Assembly (NCBI GenBank): GCA_024234575.1
Contig: JACKOB010000003.1
Location: 186,001-250,000, forward strand
DNA: 64,000 nucleotides
From: Hahellaceae bacterium
Lineage (GTDB): Bacteria > Pseudomonadota > Gammaproteobacteria > Pseudomonadales > Oleiphilaceae
Direction: 5' to 3'
The notes under the pieces were generated by a model. That model was given only the letters and a program-made list of their open reading frames with translations. It made no database searches and was not told where the DNA came from. The translations under genes were made by a program, and so were the position numbers. Positions 33,406-42,359 of the stretch are shown here, piece by piece. Numbering within the stretch: position 1 is the first letter of the stretch; the number at the start of each line of letters is the position of its first letter.

Positions 33406-34659
33406 TTAACTCATCGCAACGCGGTTTCTACCCGACTCTTTCGCTTTATAGAGTGCCTCGTCGGCTCGCTTCATTACTTCGTCAGCGGTTTCGGTGCCCT
33501 CGCTTTTTTCTGCCACACCGATGCTGACGGTAACGTGGACATTTTTCAGGGGTTTGCGATTGATGCCTCTTAGCTGCTCACCCAGTTTTCGGTTTTTATC
33601 GCGTTCTTTGTCCCGAATCACGATGGTGTAGTCGGCGATGGCTTTGCGCAGCACTTCAGCATGAGGTTCAACCTGACTTAAGCTGCGCTTGGGAAACACC
33701 AGCGTAAATTCTTCGCCGCCATATCGATAAGCACTGCCACCACCACGTACTTTCTTCAGATGACTGGCGACCAGTTTTAGTACCTGATCTCCCACATCAT
33801 GGCCGTGCGTATCGTTAAACTTTTTGAAGTGGTCCACATCGACCATCGCAATGACATATTGACGCGGCAAGGTGCCAAGCTTTTCCAGTAGCGCCCGGCG
33901 CCCCGGCAGATCTGTTAATGAGTCTACAAAGGCCAGGTCATAGGTAATTTGTATGAATGCAACAAACAAAGCGATCATTAGGACACTAAACATTAGCAGG
34001 GATATTTTGGGCTCGGCGAAATCGTAAAAAACGAGGAAGCCGGTTAACCAGGCAACAATTAAAGCAAACTCAATGGACGAGCGCTTCCAGATAGCCATAC
34101 CAACGAGTCCGACACCGGTCAGTGAAAAATAGGCCAGCCAGAATGGCGTGACCCAGCGGCGCGTTGACGTAATTGGATTTAGCCAGAAATCGTTAAAGCC
34201 TGCTGAGTAGATGGTTTCTAGCTTTAGGGCGATGGTGGCAGCATAGCCGCTTTTGTATAGCCACCAAAAAGGAATATAGCTGCCAATGACAAACACCAGC
34301 CGTAATAAACCCCAGAGAGAAAGGCTGCCGCGCTCACGATAAAAACCGATCATCAGCAGGTGCAGGCAAAATAACAGGCTGGTGGCGGTATAGAGCATGC
34401 GGGTGTCGGCAGATGATAGTGATGCCTGTAACCCATTTTGAATAAACGCGTAGGCCATACAAATATTTACCGAGGCCAGTGCCAATCGGCTGCGGTTAAA
34501 CGTAAGCGATATAAATAGCAGTGCCACACAGAGATAGTAGGGCAGGGCCGCCGTCATTTGGTTTGCCGCGGCATCAATAAATGGATGTCCAAGCGTTAAA
34601 TAGATGGCAAAGACGGTCAGGGCTGGCAGTGCCCGCCAGAATACTTGCAGGGGTTTCAC
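33406..34659 (-). CDS. Membrane diguanylate cyclase (GGDEF)
   Basis: 417 residues. Seven to eight hydrophobic helices cover residues 1-~235, followed by a GGDEF domain: 'DSLTDLPGRRALLEKLG', 'VDHFKKFNDTHGHDVGDQVLKLVASHL', active site 'RYGGEEFTLVF' and 'VTVSIGVAEK'. The intact GGEEF means it should make c-di-GMP from two GTP. No RxxD inhibitory site is seen at the usual five-residue distance. The start is GTG at 34659, weakly supported. It diverges from the ATPase gene across a region with two palindromes. Confidence 0.87.
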   Translation of the reverse strand: MKPLQVFWRALPALTVFAIYLTLGHPFIDAAANQMTAALPYYLCVALLFISLTFNRSRLALASVNICMAYAFIQNGLQASLSSADTRMLYTATSLLFCLHLLMIGFYRERGSLSLWGLLRLVFVIGSYIPFWWLYKSGYAATIALKLETIYSAGFNDFWLNPITSTRRWVTPFWLAYFSLTGVGLVGMAIWKRSSIEFALIVAWLTGFLVFYDFAEPKISLLMFSVLMIALFVAFIQITYDLAFVDSLTDLPGRRALLEKLGTLPRQYVIAMVDVDHFKKFNDTHGHDVGDQVLKLVASHLKKVRGGGSAYRYGGEEFTLVFPKRSLSQVEPHAEVLRKAIADYTIVIRDKERDKNRKLGEQLRGINRKPLKNVHVTVSIGVAEKSEGTETADEVMKRADEALYKAKESGRNRVAMS

Positions 34660-34792
34660 GTGTTCAGGGAACCTTTCTATGAACGATACCTTACTAATAT
34701 ATCTTTAATTACCAATATTGCTAACCCAACAGGCCATGAATCGCGATAAGTTCGATGCGTATTCATGTTTTTGTCTCGGAAGTATGTTCTGG

Positions 34793-34810
34793 TTATTCTA
34801 TTTAGAATAA
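34793..34810. promoter_or_regulatory. Palindrome 1 upstream of the ATPase gene
   Basis: TTATTCTA-TT-TAGAATAA, a perfect 18-bp inverted repeat. Its core TATTCTA..TAGAATA is shared with palindrome 2; the centres are 39 bp apart. The pair looks like a two-site operator for an unknown regulator. Confidence 0.65.
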
Positions 34811-34832
34811 TTCCATGTATGATTGTTTGTGG

Positions 34833-34848
34833 TATTCTAAATAGAATA
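34833..34848. promoter_or_regulatory. Palindrome 2 upstream of the ATPase gene
   Basis: TATTCTA-AA-TAGAATA, a perfect 16-bp inverted repeat 25 bp before ATG 34873. It would sit between a possible -35 box (TTGTTT, 34823-34828) and -10 box (TATTTT, 34847-34852), the place for direct repression. The promoter reading is tentative. Confidence 0.6.
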
Positions 34849-34872
34849 TTTTGTAATAGGGTTATTAACGAA

Positions 34873-36003
34873 ATGAAAATAGATATTTTTCCATTGGATA
34901 TAGCGAAAGGGCCAGCCTTCTGTAATCGCGAGAAAGAGCGGGCGCTGCTAAAAAATAATATCGACAAGAATACGCACACTATCATCTATGCGCCGAGACG
35001 CTATGGCAAGACGAGTCTGGTGCTCAAGGCTTGTGATGAAATGGAGAAAACGTCGGTGGCTATTAGCCATCTGGATGTAGATTTGATGTGGGTGACATCA
35101 ATTGAAGATGTCTTGCACCTGATTCTAAAAGAAACCAGTCAGTTATTATCCAGAATAATTCCCAAATACGAGCAAGCCCTGTTGTTGTTAAAAGATATCG
35201 GCAAGCATGTCGAAGCTTCAGTCAGTCTGTCTAATAATGGTGTGAAGCTGGATTTAAAGGCCGCCGAATCAACCCCGGATACGTTAATCGACGCCCTTAA
35301 TCTTATCGATTCTGTGGCAGCTAAAAAGAAGCGTAAGGTGGTTATATTTCTTGATGAGTTCCAGCAGATTAGTGAGCTTCCCGAGAGAGTGGCCGTAGAG
35401 TCTGCCTTTAGATCTGCAGCGCAGAAAGCAACGCATACGACCTATATTTTTAGCGGCAGTAACCGACACATGCTTGCCATGATGTTTGAGGACAAATCGA
35501 GGCCGCTTTATCACATGTGCGATCAGCTTAATTTAAAGCGGATTAGTGCAGAGCGTTATCTGGAGCACATAAACAATGCCGCCAAGATGCATTGGAAAAA
35601 GGATCTCTGCAACGATGTTTTATCTGCCATCTTAGACCTTACCCGCCGGCATCCATACTACGTTAACAGCCTGTGCCGACTGCTCTTTCAGCAAGAGCAA
35701 CCGCCAACGACCGAGCAAGTCAGCGCAGCCTGGTGTCATTATGTTAATCGTGAAGAAAAGCGCTTTCTGGCGGAGTTTCGCCAGCTAAGTAATGTACAGC
35801 GAAAGCTGCTGCATGGCCTGTGTGTGCATCCAACAAGTCAGCCGACAAGCGCCGAGTTTTTACGCAAAGCGAATGTAAAGCATGGTAGTGTGAATAAAGC
35901 GCTGGATAAGCTGTACACCCTTGATATGATCCATCAGAGTGATAATGGCATTATCGAACCGACAGATCCGGTTATTCTATATGGGATCAAACAGAAGCAA
36001 TAA
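34873..36003 (+). CDS. Solitary AAA/STAND-like ATPase (ATPase_2 type) with C-terminal winged helix
   Basis: About 376 residues from ATG 34873; the frame is open back to 34765, but that stretch contains the palindromes. 'FCNREKERALLKNNI' precedes a Walker A variant 'APRRYGKTS' (40-48). Walker B with the catalytic acid is 'VVIFLDEFQQI' (156-166), followed by a sensor-1-like 'TYIFSGSNRHML'. The C-terminus ('LSNVQRKLLHGLCVHP...SVNKALDKLYTLDMIHQSDNG') looks like a winged helix. This layout is common in archaeal-type ATPase_2 proteins of unknown role, some linked to mobile DNA or defence. No partner gene is adjacent. Confidence 0.78.
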   Translation: MKIDIFPLDIAKGPAFCNREKERALLKNNIDKNTHTIIYAPRRYGKTSLVLKACDEMEKTSVAISHLDVDLMWVTSIEDVLHLILKETSQLLSRIIPKYEQALLLLKDIGKHVEASVSLSNNGVKLDLKAAESTPDTLIDALNLIDSVAAKKKRKVVIFLDEFQQISELPERVAVESAFRSAAQKATHTTYIFSGSNRHMLAMMFEDKSRPLYHMCDQLNLKRISAERYLEHINNAAKMHWKKDLCNDVLSAILDLTRRHPYYVNSLCRLLFQQEQPPTTEQVSAAWCHYVNREEKRFLAEFRQLSNVQRKLLHGLCVHPTSQPTSAEFLRKANVKHGSVNKALDKLYTLDMIHQSDNGIIEPTDPVILYGIKQKQ

Positions 36004-36306
36004 TGCTGCTAGCACTCAGTATTCAGACGTCTGGCGGGTATCTGTACCACTTCAGTCAGAGGCTGTTGGGTAGGTTCCGTAAATTAAAGACCAGGATGTA
36101 CGTTTAAGTCCGCCAGTTTACTTTTTTTTATCAATGAAGCGCGCCTATAATGGTCAGCTACTATCGATCGTCCGGTGATGCGTCAATAACTCAGTGAGTT
36201 TGCCTGCCGGCGCGTTTTTCGTCTGACCTTTCACAACTACGACAGATTACAAATATATCCTTGTGAAGGTCTCGAATAATAATCAAGCAGAGGAAAAGTC
36301 TCTTTC
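36004..36306. promoter_or_regulatory. parC upstream region with candidate -10 box
   Basis: 303 bp without a gene. TATAAT at 36146-36151 is a good -10 box, with only a T-run (36122-36129) at -35 distance. The leader to parC would be ~155 bases. AGAGGA about 11 bases before ATG 36307 is the ribosome site. Nothing else is recognised. Confidence 0.45.
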
Positions 36307-38613
36307 ATGTCAGAAACCATTGAATTAAGTGGGGAAGGTATTGAGCGCATGGCGCTTAGTGAATACACAGAAAAGGCGTACCTGGATTACTCTATGTATG
36401 TCATTTTGGATCGTGCGCTGCCTCACATAGGCGATGGCTTGAAGCCCGTGCAGCGTCGCATCGTATATGCCATGTCAGAGTTGGGTTTAAAGGCAACTGC
36501 CAAGTATAAAAAGTCTGCAAGAACCGTGGGTGACGTGTTGGGTAAGTTTCACCCGCATGGTGACTCTGCCTGCTATGAAGCAATGGTCTTGATGGCGCAG
36601 CCGTTCTCTTATCGCTACCCGTTGGTCGACGGCCAGGGCAACTGGGGCTCACCCGACGACCCGAAATCGTTCGCCGCAATGCGATATACCGAGTCACGTC
36701 TTGCAGGTTATGCCGAATTATTGCTGCAAGAGCTGGGGCAAGGCACGGTCGATTGGGTACCTAATTTTGATGGCACAATGGATGAGCCATCCACACTGCC
36801 TGCGCGCGTACCTAATTTGTTACTTAATGGCACCACCGGTATAGCGGTTGGTATGGCCACCGATATTCCCCCGCACAACCTACGGGAAGTGGTAAGCGCC
36901 TGCGTGCATTTGCTCGAAAGCCCGGATGCCTCGTTAGATGATATCTGCCAGCACGTGAAAGGGCCGGACTTTCCTACCAGTGCCGAAATTATCACTCCCG
37001 CTGCCGACATGCAGAAAATCTACGAAAGCGGACGTGGCTCGCTAAAAATGCGTGCGGTTTATCATGTGGAGTCTGGTGACATCGTGATTACCGACTTACC
37101 GCATCAGGTATCTGGCGCCAAAGTGCTTGAGCAGATTGCCGCCCAGATGCAGGCGAAAAAACTGCCCACCGTTGCAGACCTGCGGGACGAATCTGACCAC
37201 GAAAACCCCACGCGGCTGGTGATTATTCCCCGTTCAAATCGTATTGATGCCGAGTCGTTAATGGGGCACCTGTTTGCAACCACCGATCTCGAAAAGAATT
37301 ATCGCGTTAACCTCAATATGATTGGGATTGATGGTCGTCCGGCGGTCAAGAGTTTGCTCGCAATACTAAAAGAGTGGATTACCTATCGACTGGGCACTGT
37401 ACGCCGCCGTCTTGAGTTTCGCTTGGACAAAGTGAATCGTCGCTTGCACCTGTTAGAAGGTTTGCTGATTGCGTTTCTTAATCTTGACGAAGTGATTCGC
37501 ATCATTCGTTTTGAGGATGAGCCTAAGTCAGTATTAATGGCGACCTTTAACCTGAGTGATGCCCAGGCAGAATATATTCTCGAAACCAAGTTGCGGCAAT
37601 TAGCGCGCCTTGAAGAGATGAAAATCAAGGCTGAACAGGATGAGCTCGAGAAAGAGAAAGAGTGGCTGGAAAAGACCCTTTCTTCAGAAAGACGTATGAA
37701 AACGCTGGTTAAGAAAGAACTGATTGAAGATGCGGAAAAATATGGCGATGACCGCCGCTCGCCGATCATCCATCGTCAGGAAGCCAAGGCTTACACAGAA
37801 GCTGATCTGGTCAGCTCAGAGCCGATCACTGTTGTGTTGTCGGACAAAGGCTGGATAAGGGCCGCGAAAGGGCATGACATTGACCCGGCCGGGTTGAGCT
37901 ACAAAGCGGGCGATCAGTTTAATATGTCGGTAAAGGGCCGCAGCAATCAATACGTTGTATTTTTGGACTCAACCGGGCGTGCCTATTCGTTGCAAGGGCA
38001 CACACTGCCCAGTGCCCGAGGACAAGGCGAGCCATTAACCGGCCGCATTAATCCACCTTCAGGAGCGGAGTTTAAAGGGCTGCTGATGGCGGATGAAAAA
38101 GCCCGTTATCTGATGTGGAGTGATGCAGGTTATGGCTTTGTAGCACCCTATGGCGAGCTGCTGAGTAAAAACCGCGCCGGTAAAGCCGTGTTAACCGTTC
38201 CCAATGGTGGTGTTGTGATGCCGCCGGTGCGTGTTGATCAGGCGGAAGACCTGTATTTGGTTTCTGCCACGAACGAAGGCCGCATGCTGATTTTCCCGAT
38301 ACGGGACTTGCCAGAAATGGCGCGTGGTAAGGGCAATAAAATAATCAGCATTCCTTCGGCCCGTTGTCAGGCAAGAGAAGAAATGATGGTGGCAGCGGCA
38401 GTGTTTACCGAAAAAGACACCTTGATCGTGCACTCTGGCAAGCGCCACCTGAAATTGCGCTTCTCCGATCTGGAACATTATCTGGGTGAGCGGGGTCGAC
38501 GTGGTCATAAGCTACCGCGTGGTCTGCAGCGCGTGGATGCCATCGAAGTATTGCGTGTGGATGGCGATGCTGGCCTGGAGCCGCTGCCGATAGAAGGGGA
38601 TAGCAATGAGTGA
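36307..38613 (+). CDS. parC: DNA topoisomerase IV subunit A
   Basis: 768 residues. The breakage-reunion domain starts '[30 protein letters not shown]'; the catalytic Tyr is 127 in 'AAMRYTES'. The quinolone-pocket residues are the sensitive type, Ser87 and Glu91 in '[12 protein letters not shown]' (E. coli Ser80/Glu84). The C-terminal part has degenerate beta-pinwheel blades. With ParE it decatenates daughter chromosomes. It overlaps serB by 8 bp, so the two are probably translated together. This marks the start of the stretch with Pseudomonas-like gene order. Confidence 0.96.
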   Translation: MSETIELSGEGIERMALSEYTEKAYLDYSMYVILDRALPHIGDGLKPVQRRIVYAMSELGLKATAKYKKSARTVGDVLGKFHPHGDSACYEAMVLMAQPFSYRYPLVDGQGNWGSPDDPKSFAAMRYTESRLAGYAELLLQELGQGTVDWVPNFDGTMDEPSTLPARVPNLLLNGTTGIAVGMATDIPPHNLREVVSACVHLLESPDASLDDICQHVKGPDFPTSAEIITPAADMQKIYESGRGSLKMRAVYHVESGDIVITDLPHQVSGAKVLEQIAAQMQAKKLPTVADLRDESDHENPTRLVIIPRSNRIDAESLMGHLFATTDLEKNYRVNLNMIGIDGRPAVKSLLAILKEWITYRLGTVRRRLEFRLDKVNRRLHLLEGLLIAFLNLDEVIRIIRFEDEPKSVLMATFNLSDAQAEYILETKLRQLARLEEMKIKAEQDELEKEKEWLEKTLSSERRMKTLVKKELIEDAEKYGDDRRSPIIHRQEAKAYTEADLVSSEPITVVLSDKGWIRAAKGHDIDPAGLSYKAGDQFNMSVKGRSNQYVVFLDSTGRAYSLQGHTLPSARGQGEPLTGRINPPSGAEFKGLLMADEKARYLMWSDAGYGFVAPYGELLSKNRAGKAVLTVPNGGVVMPPVRVDQAEDLYLVSATNEGRMLIFPIRDLPEMARGKGNKIISIPSARCQAREEMMVAAAVFTEKDTLIVHSGKRHLKLRFSDLEHYLGERGRRGHKLPRGLQRVDAIEVLRVDGDAGLEPLPIEGDSNE

Positions 38614-39829
38614 GATTATTCTGATCAATGTCGCGGGTCGTGACAAACCTGGCTTAACGTCTGAAATTACCGGCATCATGGCGGCACACGGGGCTGAGAT
38701 ACTGGATGTCGGGCAGTCGGTGATACATGACCATTTAACTTGGGGGACGCTGATTCGTGTCAGCGATGACAAAGAGTCTTCACCGCTGTTAAAGGATTTG
38801 TTGTTTCGCATGCACGAGCTTGGGTTGTCGGTGCGCTTTGACCCGATTACCGCAGAGGCTTATTCAGAATGGGTGCAGGGCAAAGGCAAAGACCGTTATA
38901 TCGTCACCTTGCTGGCACGCTCCGTTACCGCTGAGCAGATCGCGGTGCTCTCTGGCATTACCGCGCAGCATGGTCTTAATATCGACAATATAACCCGGCT
39001 GTCCAGCCGTGTGCCCCTCAATGCCAGTGACACTCAGAAAAAGGCCTGCATTGAGTTTTCTGTGCGAGGTACCCCACCTGATCTGGAGAAGCTGCGCGCC
39101 GAGTTTCTGCGTATCAGCAGTGAGCTCAATGTGGATATTGCCTTTCAGGAAGACACCTTGTTTCGCCGTAACAGACGCCTGGTGGTTTTTGATATGGACT
39201 CGACTTTGATCGAGGCAGAAGTTATCGATGAGCTAGCGAAGGAGGCCGGAGTAGGGGAGCAGGTTGCGGAAATTACTGAGCTGGCCATGCGTGGCGAGCT
39301 TGATTTTACCGAAAGCTTTTCCAGACGGGTTGCGTTGTTAAAAGGGCTGGATGAGTCTGTGCTAGCCAGTGTGGCGCAGCGGTTAAATCTCACCGAGGGT
39401 GCCGAGCGTTTAATAAGCACCTTGAAGTCCCTGGGCTATAAAACCGCCATTTTGTCTGGCGGCTTCACTTACTTCGCCAATAATCTAAAGCAACGCCTTG
39501 GCATTGATTATGTGTATGCCAATGAGCTGGAAATTGAAAATGGCAAAGTCACCGGCAGAGTCACTGGCGAGGTCGTCGATGGTGCGCGCAAAGCGAAACT
39601 ATTGCAGGAAATTGCGGAACGGGAGAATATCCGCCGCGAACAGGTCATTGCTGTCGGAGATGGCGCAAACGATTTACCGATGCTGAGTAAGGCTGGTTTG
39701 GGTATCGCTTTCAGAGCCAAGCCATTGGTGAAAGAAACGGCCGAGCACTCTATTTCAAATCTCGGGCTGGACAGTATTCTTTATCTGATCGGTTTTAGAG
39801 ATCGTGATACGCGGCATTCCAAAAGTTAA
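38606..39829 (+). CDS. serB: Phosphoserine phosphatase with N-terminal ACT domains
   Basis: 407 residues, the long form. ACT-like regulatory domains fill residues ~1-180 ('[32 protein letters not shown]'). The HAD core begins with '[23 protein letters not shown]' (nucleophile Asp196, Asp198), then '[28 protein letters not shown]' and '[27 protein letters not shown]'. It makes serine from phosphoserine, the last step of the pathway started by SerA. AAGGGG precedes the ATG, inside the end of parC. Confidence 0.95.
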   Translation: MSEIILINVAGRDKPGLTSEITGIMAAHGAEILDVGQSVIHDHLTWGTLIRVSDDKESSPLLKDLLFRMHELGLSVRFDPITAEAYSEWVQGKGKDRYIVTLLARSVTAEQIAVLSGITAQHGLNIDNITRLSSRVPLNASDTQKKACIEFSVRGTPPDLEKLRAEFLRISSELNVDIAFQEDTLFRRNRRLVVFDMDSTLIEAEVIDELAKEAGVGEQVAEITELAMRGELDFTESFSRRVALLKGLDESVLASVAQRLNLTEGAERLISTLKSLGYKTAILSGGFTYFANNLKQRLGIDYVYANELEIENGKVTGRVTGEVVDGARKAKLLQEIAERENIRREQVIAVGDGANDLPMLSKAGLGIAFRAKPLVKETAEHSISNLGLDSILYLIGFRDRDTRHSKS

Positions 39830-39856
39830 TGTAGCGGCGCACTTGTCGGGGTAATT

Positions 39857-39900
39857 AAAATGCCGGAATACAGGTAAATGTACGCCGGCATTTTTGTTTT
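39857..39900. terminator. Bidirectional terminator between serB and fimX
   Basis: AAAATGCCGG (39857-39866) and CCGGCATTTT (39885-39894) form a 10-bp stem with an 18-base loop, followed by further T on the plus strand. The arms supply T-runs on both strands for the convergent genes. Confidence 0.75.
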
Positions 39901-41980
39901 ATTCTTCTGTGAAATCGTAGGTCATTTCTGCGGTAGGTGCCTGCAGGTAGTAACCCTGAATATAATTGACTCCCGCTTGCCACAGGGTTGATAGTACTGA
40001 CGCATTTTCTACGAGAGGAACAATGGTAAGTTTACCCATCCCTTGAAGTGACTGGATGATCTCTTTTACTTTTTCTTTGGTTTCTTCGTTCTGCTGAATC
40101 TCTTCAGTAAATGAGCCATCAAGCTTCACGTAATCCGTATCGATATGTTTCAGGGTGTTGAACGGGTCCAGAGCGCAGCCGAAGCGACTAATTGAAACCT
40201 TGCAATGCAGTTCGCGCAAACCCTTTGTAAACGCCTTTGCCTGTTTCAGGTAATGTACTGCATCGTTTTCAGTGATCTGGAAAATCAAAGAATCACCAGG
40301 TAATCTGGCGGCCTTGAGGGCCACACTTAACCACTGCAAAAATGTCTGGTCGAGAATGGTCTCTGCGGTAATGTTTAAAAACAGGCGCGTCTGATGCCCC
40401 TTCGAGCGATGCGCACTGAGGTTCTTGATAGTTTGCAGAATTACCCAGCGGTCGACTTTTGATGCCATGTCTGTCGGGCCGGAAGGAGGCAGAAAATCGT
40501 AGGGAGAAACTTCTTCTCCTTCGGCGTTGAGCATTCGCAAAAATGCTTCGTAATGTTCTTCGCCTTCCCCGCGCAAGCTGATAATGGGCTGGAACAGCGT
40601 TTTGAAGCGGTTTTCATCCAGTGCTTTTTGCAACGCATTCGACGAGGTGTTTTCCTGGTCGAGTTCTTTGGGGGCGAAAAGGTGCACGCCGTCGCCTTTT
40701 TCCTGGCCTTTAACTTTGCGCACCTCTCCTGACGCCATGTGGGCGCGGCCGATAATATCTGTGGCCTTTGGAGAGTTTTCGTTGATCAGGGCGACACCGA
40801 TACTACAGGTGAGCCGAATCGTGCGTTCACCGGCTTCGAACAGGTGGTCACGTACGGCATTCTTAACGGTTTCGGCCATTTTCATCGCCGCTTTGTCATC
40901 GTAATCAGGTAGCAGTGCAGCAAAGGTGTCGTCGCTCAATCGCGCCAGTGTTTGCTCATCCGAGGTGATTTCCCGCAGAACCGAGGCGACATCGCTGAGA
41001 ATTAAATCGCTGCCGGCTATACCAACATCCGCTTTCATGGCATGAAAATCATCCAGAACCAAATAGAATATAGCCCCTTTGATGTTCTGTGAAACGGCCT
41101 TTTCAACTTTAGCGTTGAGTTGCTCCATAAAATACTGGCGGTTATACAGCCCCGTCAGTAAGTCCTGGCTGCTGATTTCTTTCAGCTTTTCTTCAAGCTC
41201 GATATTGTTAGTTTGTGGGCGTACTATAACCTGTGTGCAGGGTTCGCCATCATAGGTGGCAGAAGAGAGCGTCATGGTGACGTTAACATCTGAATCGTCA
41301 CTGCGCTTGGCTATGGCATCGAAAGACACGTCGTCTTTCAAAACTACGCCATGACGAGTTTTCTCTTTAAAGTCTTCCTGCCCTTTGGTATTCAGCGTAT
41401 CCAGCATCGGAATACACATCATTTCATCCATGTCTTCATAACCATAGAAGTCCAGATAAGACTGGTTAGCGTAAACGTGCATGCCGTCATTAACGTAAGC
41501 GATGGCATCTTTAGAGCTGTCCAATAACAGTTCGCAGCGTTTCTCCGCTTCAGTTAAGTGCGTGTCTGCTGCTCTTCGGCGGCGGCGCTCTGCCAGGTTT
41601 TTTAACTCGCGTGTAATCGCTAAAATCAGGTGGTCGGTATATTCAAATGGCACGACATCCTGGGCGCCCGCTTTCATAAAATCGACGATCATCTCCCGAT
41701 TGTATTCTGTCGCCAGTACAATAAACGGAATGTCTTTATCCAATCGCTTGATTTCGGCCAGGCAGGCTTTGGCGTCAACCTCCGGGTCGTCAGATGGGTC
41801 ACGTGCAAGAAATAAATCCCACGGGTGCTCGTTCAGATGGTCGAGCAAATCTTCTTTCGAGGTTACCCTGTGCGCTCTTGTAGCGCGACCAGAGTTTCTC
41901 AGCAGGCTCACCATTTTCTCTGCATCATTCTGCGATGGGTCAAGAACTAGCAAATGTACGGTTTCATTCTTTTTCTTCAT
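39899..41980 (-). CDS. fimX: FimX-like c-di-GMP receptor: REC-PAS-degenerate GGDEF-degenerate EAL
   Basis: 693 residues, almost the length of P. aeruginosa FimX. Domains in order: receiver-like (~8-130), PAS (~150-265), GGDEF (~275-430), EAL (~440-690). The GGDEF motif reads 'ARLSDDTFAAL', so no cyclase activity. The EAL motif is 'EAFLRML' and the DDFGxG loop is 'SRFGCAL', so phosphodiesterase activity is unlikely and the domain should only bind c-di-GMP. FimX controls type IV pilus assembly and twitching at the cell pole. The place next to serB and parC is the same as in Pseudomonas. Confidence 0.87.
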   Translation of the reverse strand: MKKKNETVHLLVLDPSQNDAEKMVSLLRNSGRATRAHRVTSKEDLLDHLNEHPWDLFLARDPSDDPEVDAKACLAEIKRLDKDIPFIVLATEYNREMIVDFMKAGAQDVVPFEYTDHLILAITRELKNLAERRRRRAADTHLTEAEKRCELLLDSSKDAIAYVNDGMHVYANQSYLDFYGYEDMDEMMCIPMLDTLNTKGQEDFKEKTRHGVVLKDDVSFDAIAKRSDDSDVNVTMTLSSATYDGEPCTQVIVRPQTNNIELEEKLKEISSQDLLTGLYNRQYFMEQLNAKVEKAVSQNIKGAIFYLVLDDFHAMKADVGIAGSDLILSDVASVLREITSDEQTLARLSDDTFAALLPDYDDKAAMKMAETVKNAVRDHLFEAGERTIRLTCSIGVALINENSPKATDIIGRAHMASGEVRKVKGQEKGDGVHLFAPKELDQENTSSNALQKALDENRFKTLFQPIISLRGEGEEHYEAFLRMLNAEGEEVSPYDFLPPSGPTDMASKVDRWVILQTIKNLSAHRSKGHQTRLFLNITAETILDQTFLQWLSVALKAARLPGDSLIFQITENDAVHYLKQAKAFTKGLRELHCKVSISRFGCALDPFNTLKHIDTDYVKLDGSFTEEIQQNEETKEKVKEIIQSLQGMGKLTIVPLVENASVLSTLWQAGVNYIQGYYLQAPTAEMTYDFTEE

Positions 41981-42359
41981 ACCAGACTAATATCTCGTGA
42001 AATGCCTGCCGCAGAGTGGATTATTTATTGCCAGTGACCGCGCCAGAATTTTCTGGAAGTCTTTTTACCGGAATAATAACTGAGATCTGCCGCTGCTTTA
42101 GCGTTTGAATTTTGGCGATACTACAGGATATTCAGAGGAAATTAGCTGTGCGCTGTCTTCCTTCTGCAAATTATCCATCCATTTTTTCTTTTTTGTCTTC
42201 GCGTCAGGCAGAACAAGCCTGTTTAACGGCCCATCTGCCCGTTATAAAACCTGTGACGCTATTGACCGTTAATTATGTAATACGAGCGCTGTATTGAAAT
42301 TTGTAGCATCGAGTAGTTGCTCTATTCTATGCGCGCACTTGGATTGACACAACACCCCA
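41981..42359. promoter_or_regulatory. fimX upstream region
   Basis: 379 bp without a convincing gene. The only hairpin noted is CCAGAA-TT-TTCTGG (42043-42056). A 61-codon open frame at 42112-42297 has no ribosome site or recognisable sequence. The region should hold the leftward fimX promoter. Confidence 0.35.

Noticed and set aside
34677..34985. 102-codon leftward frame across the palindromes
   Set aside because: Runs into the ATPase gene on the other strand, has no family resemblance and covers the likely operators.
42112..42297. 61-codon frame upstream of fimX
   Set aside because: No ribosome site, no motif; more likely promoter DNA.
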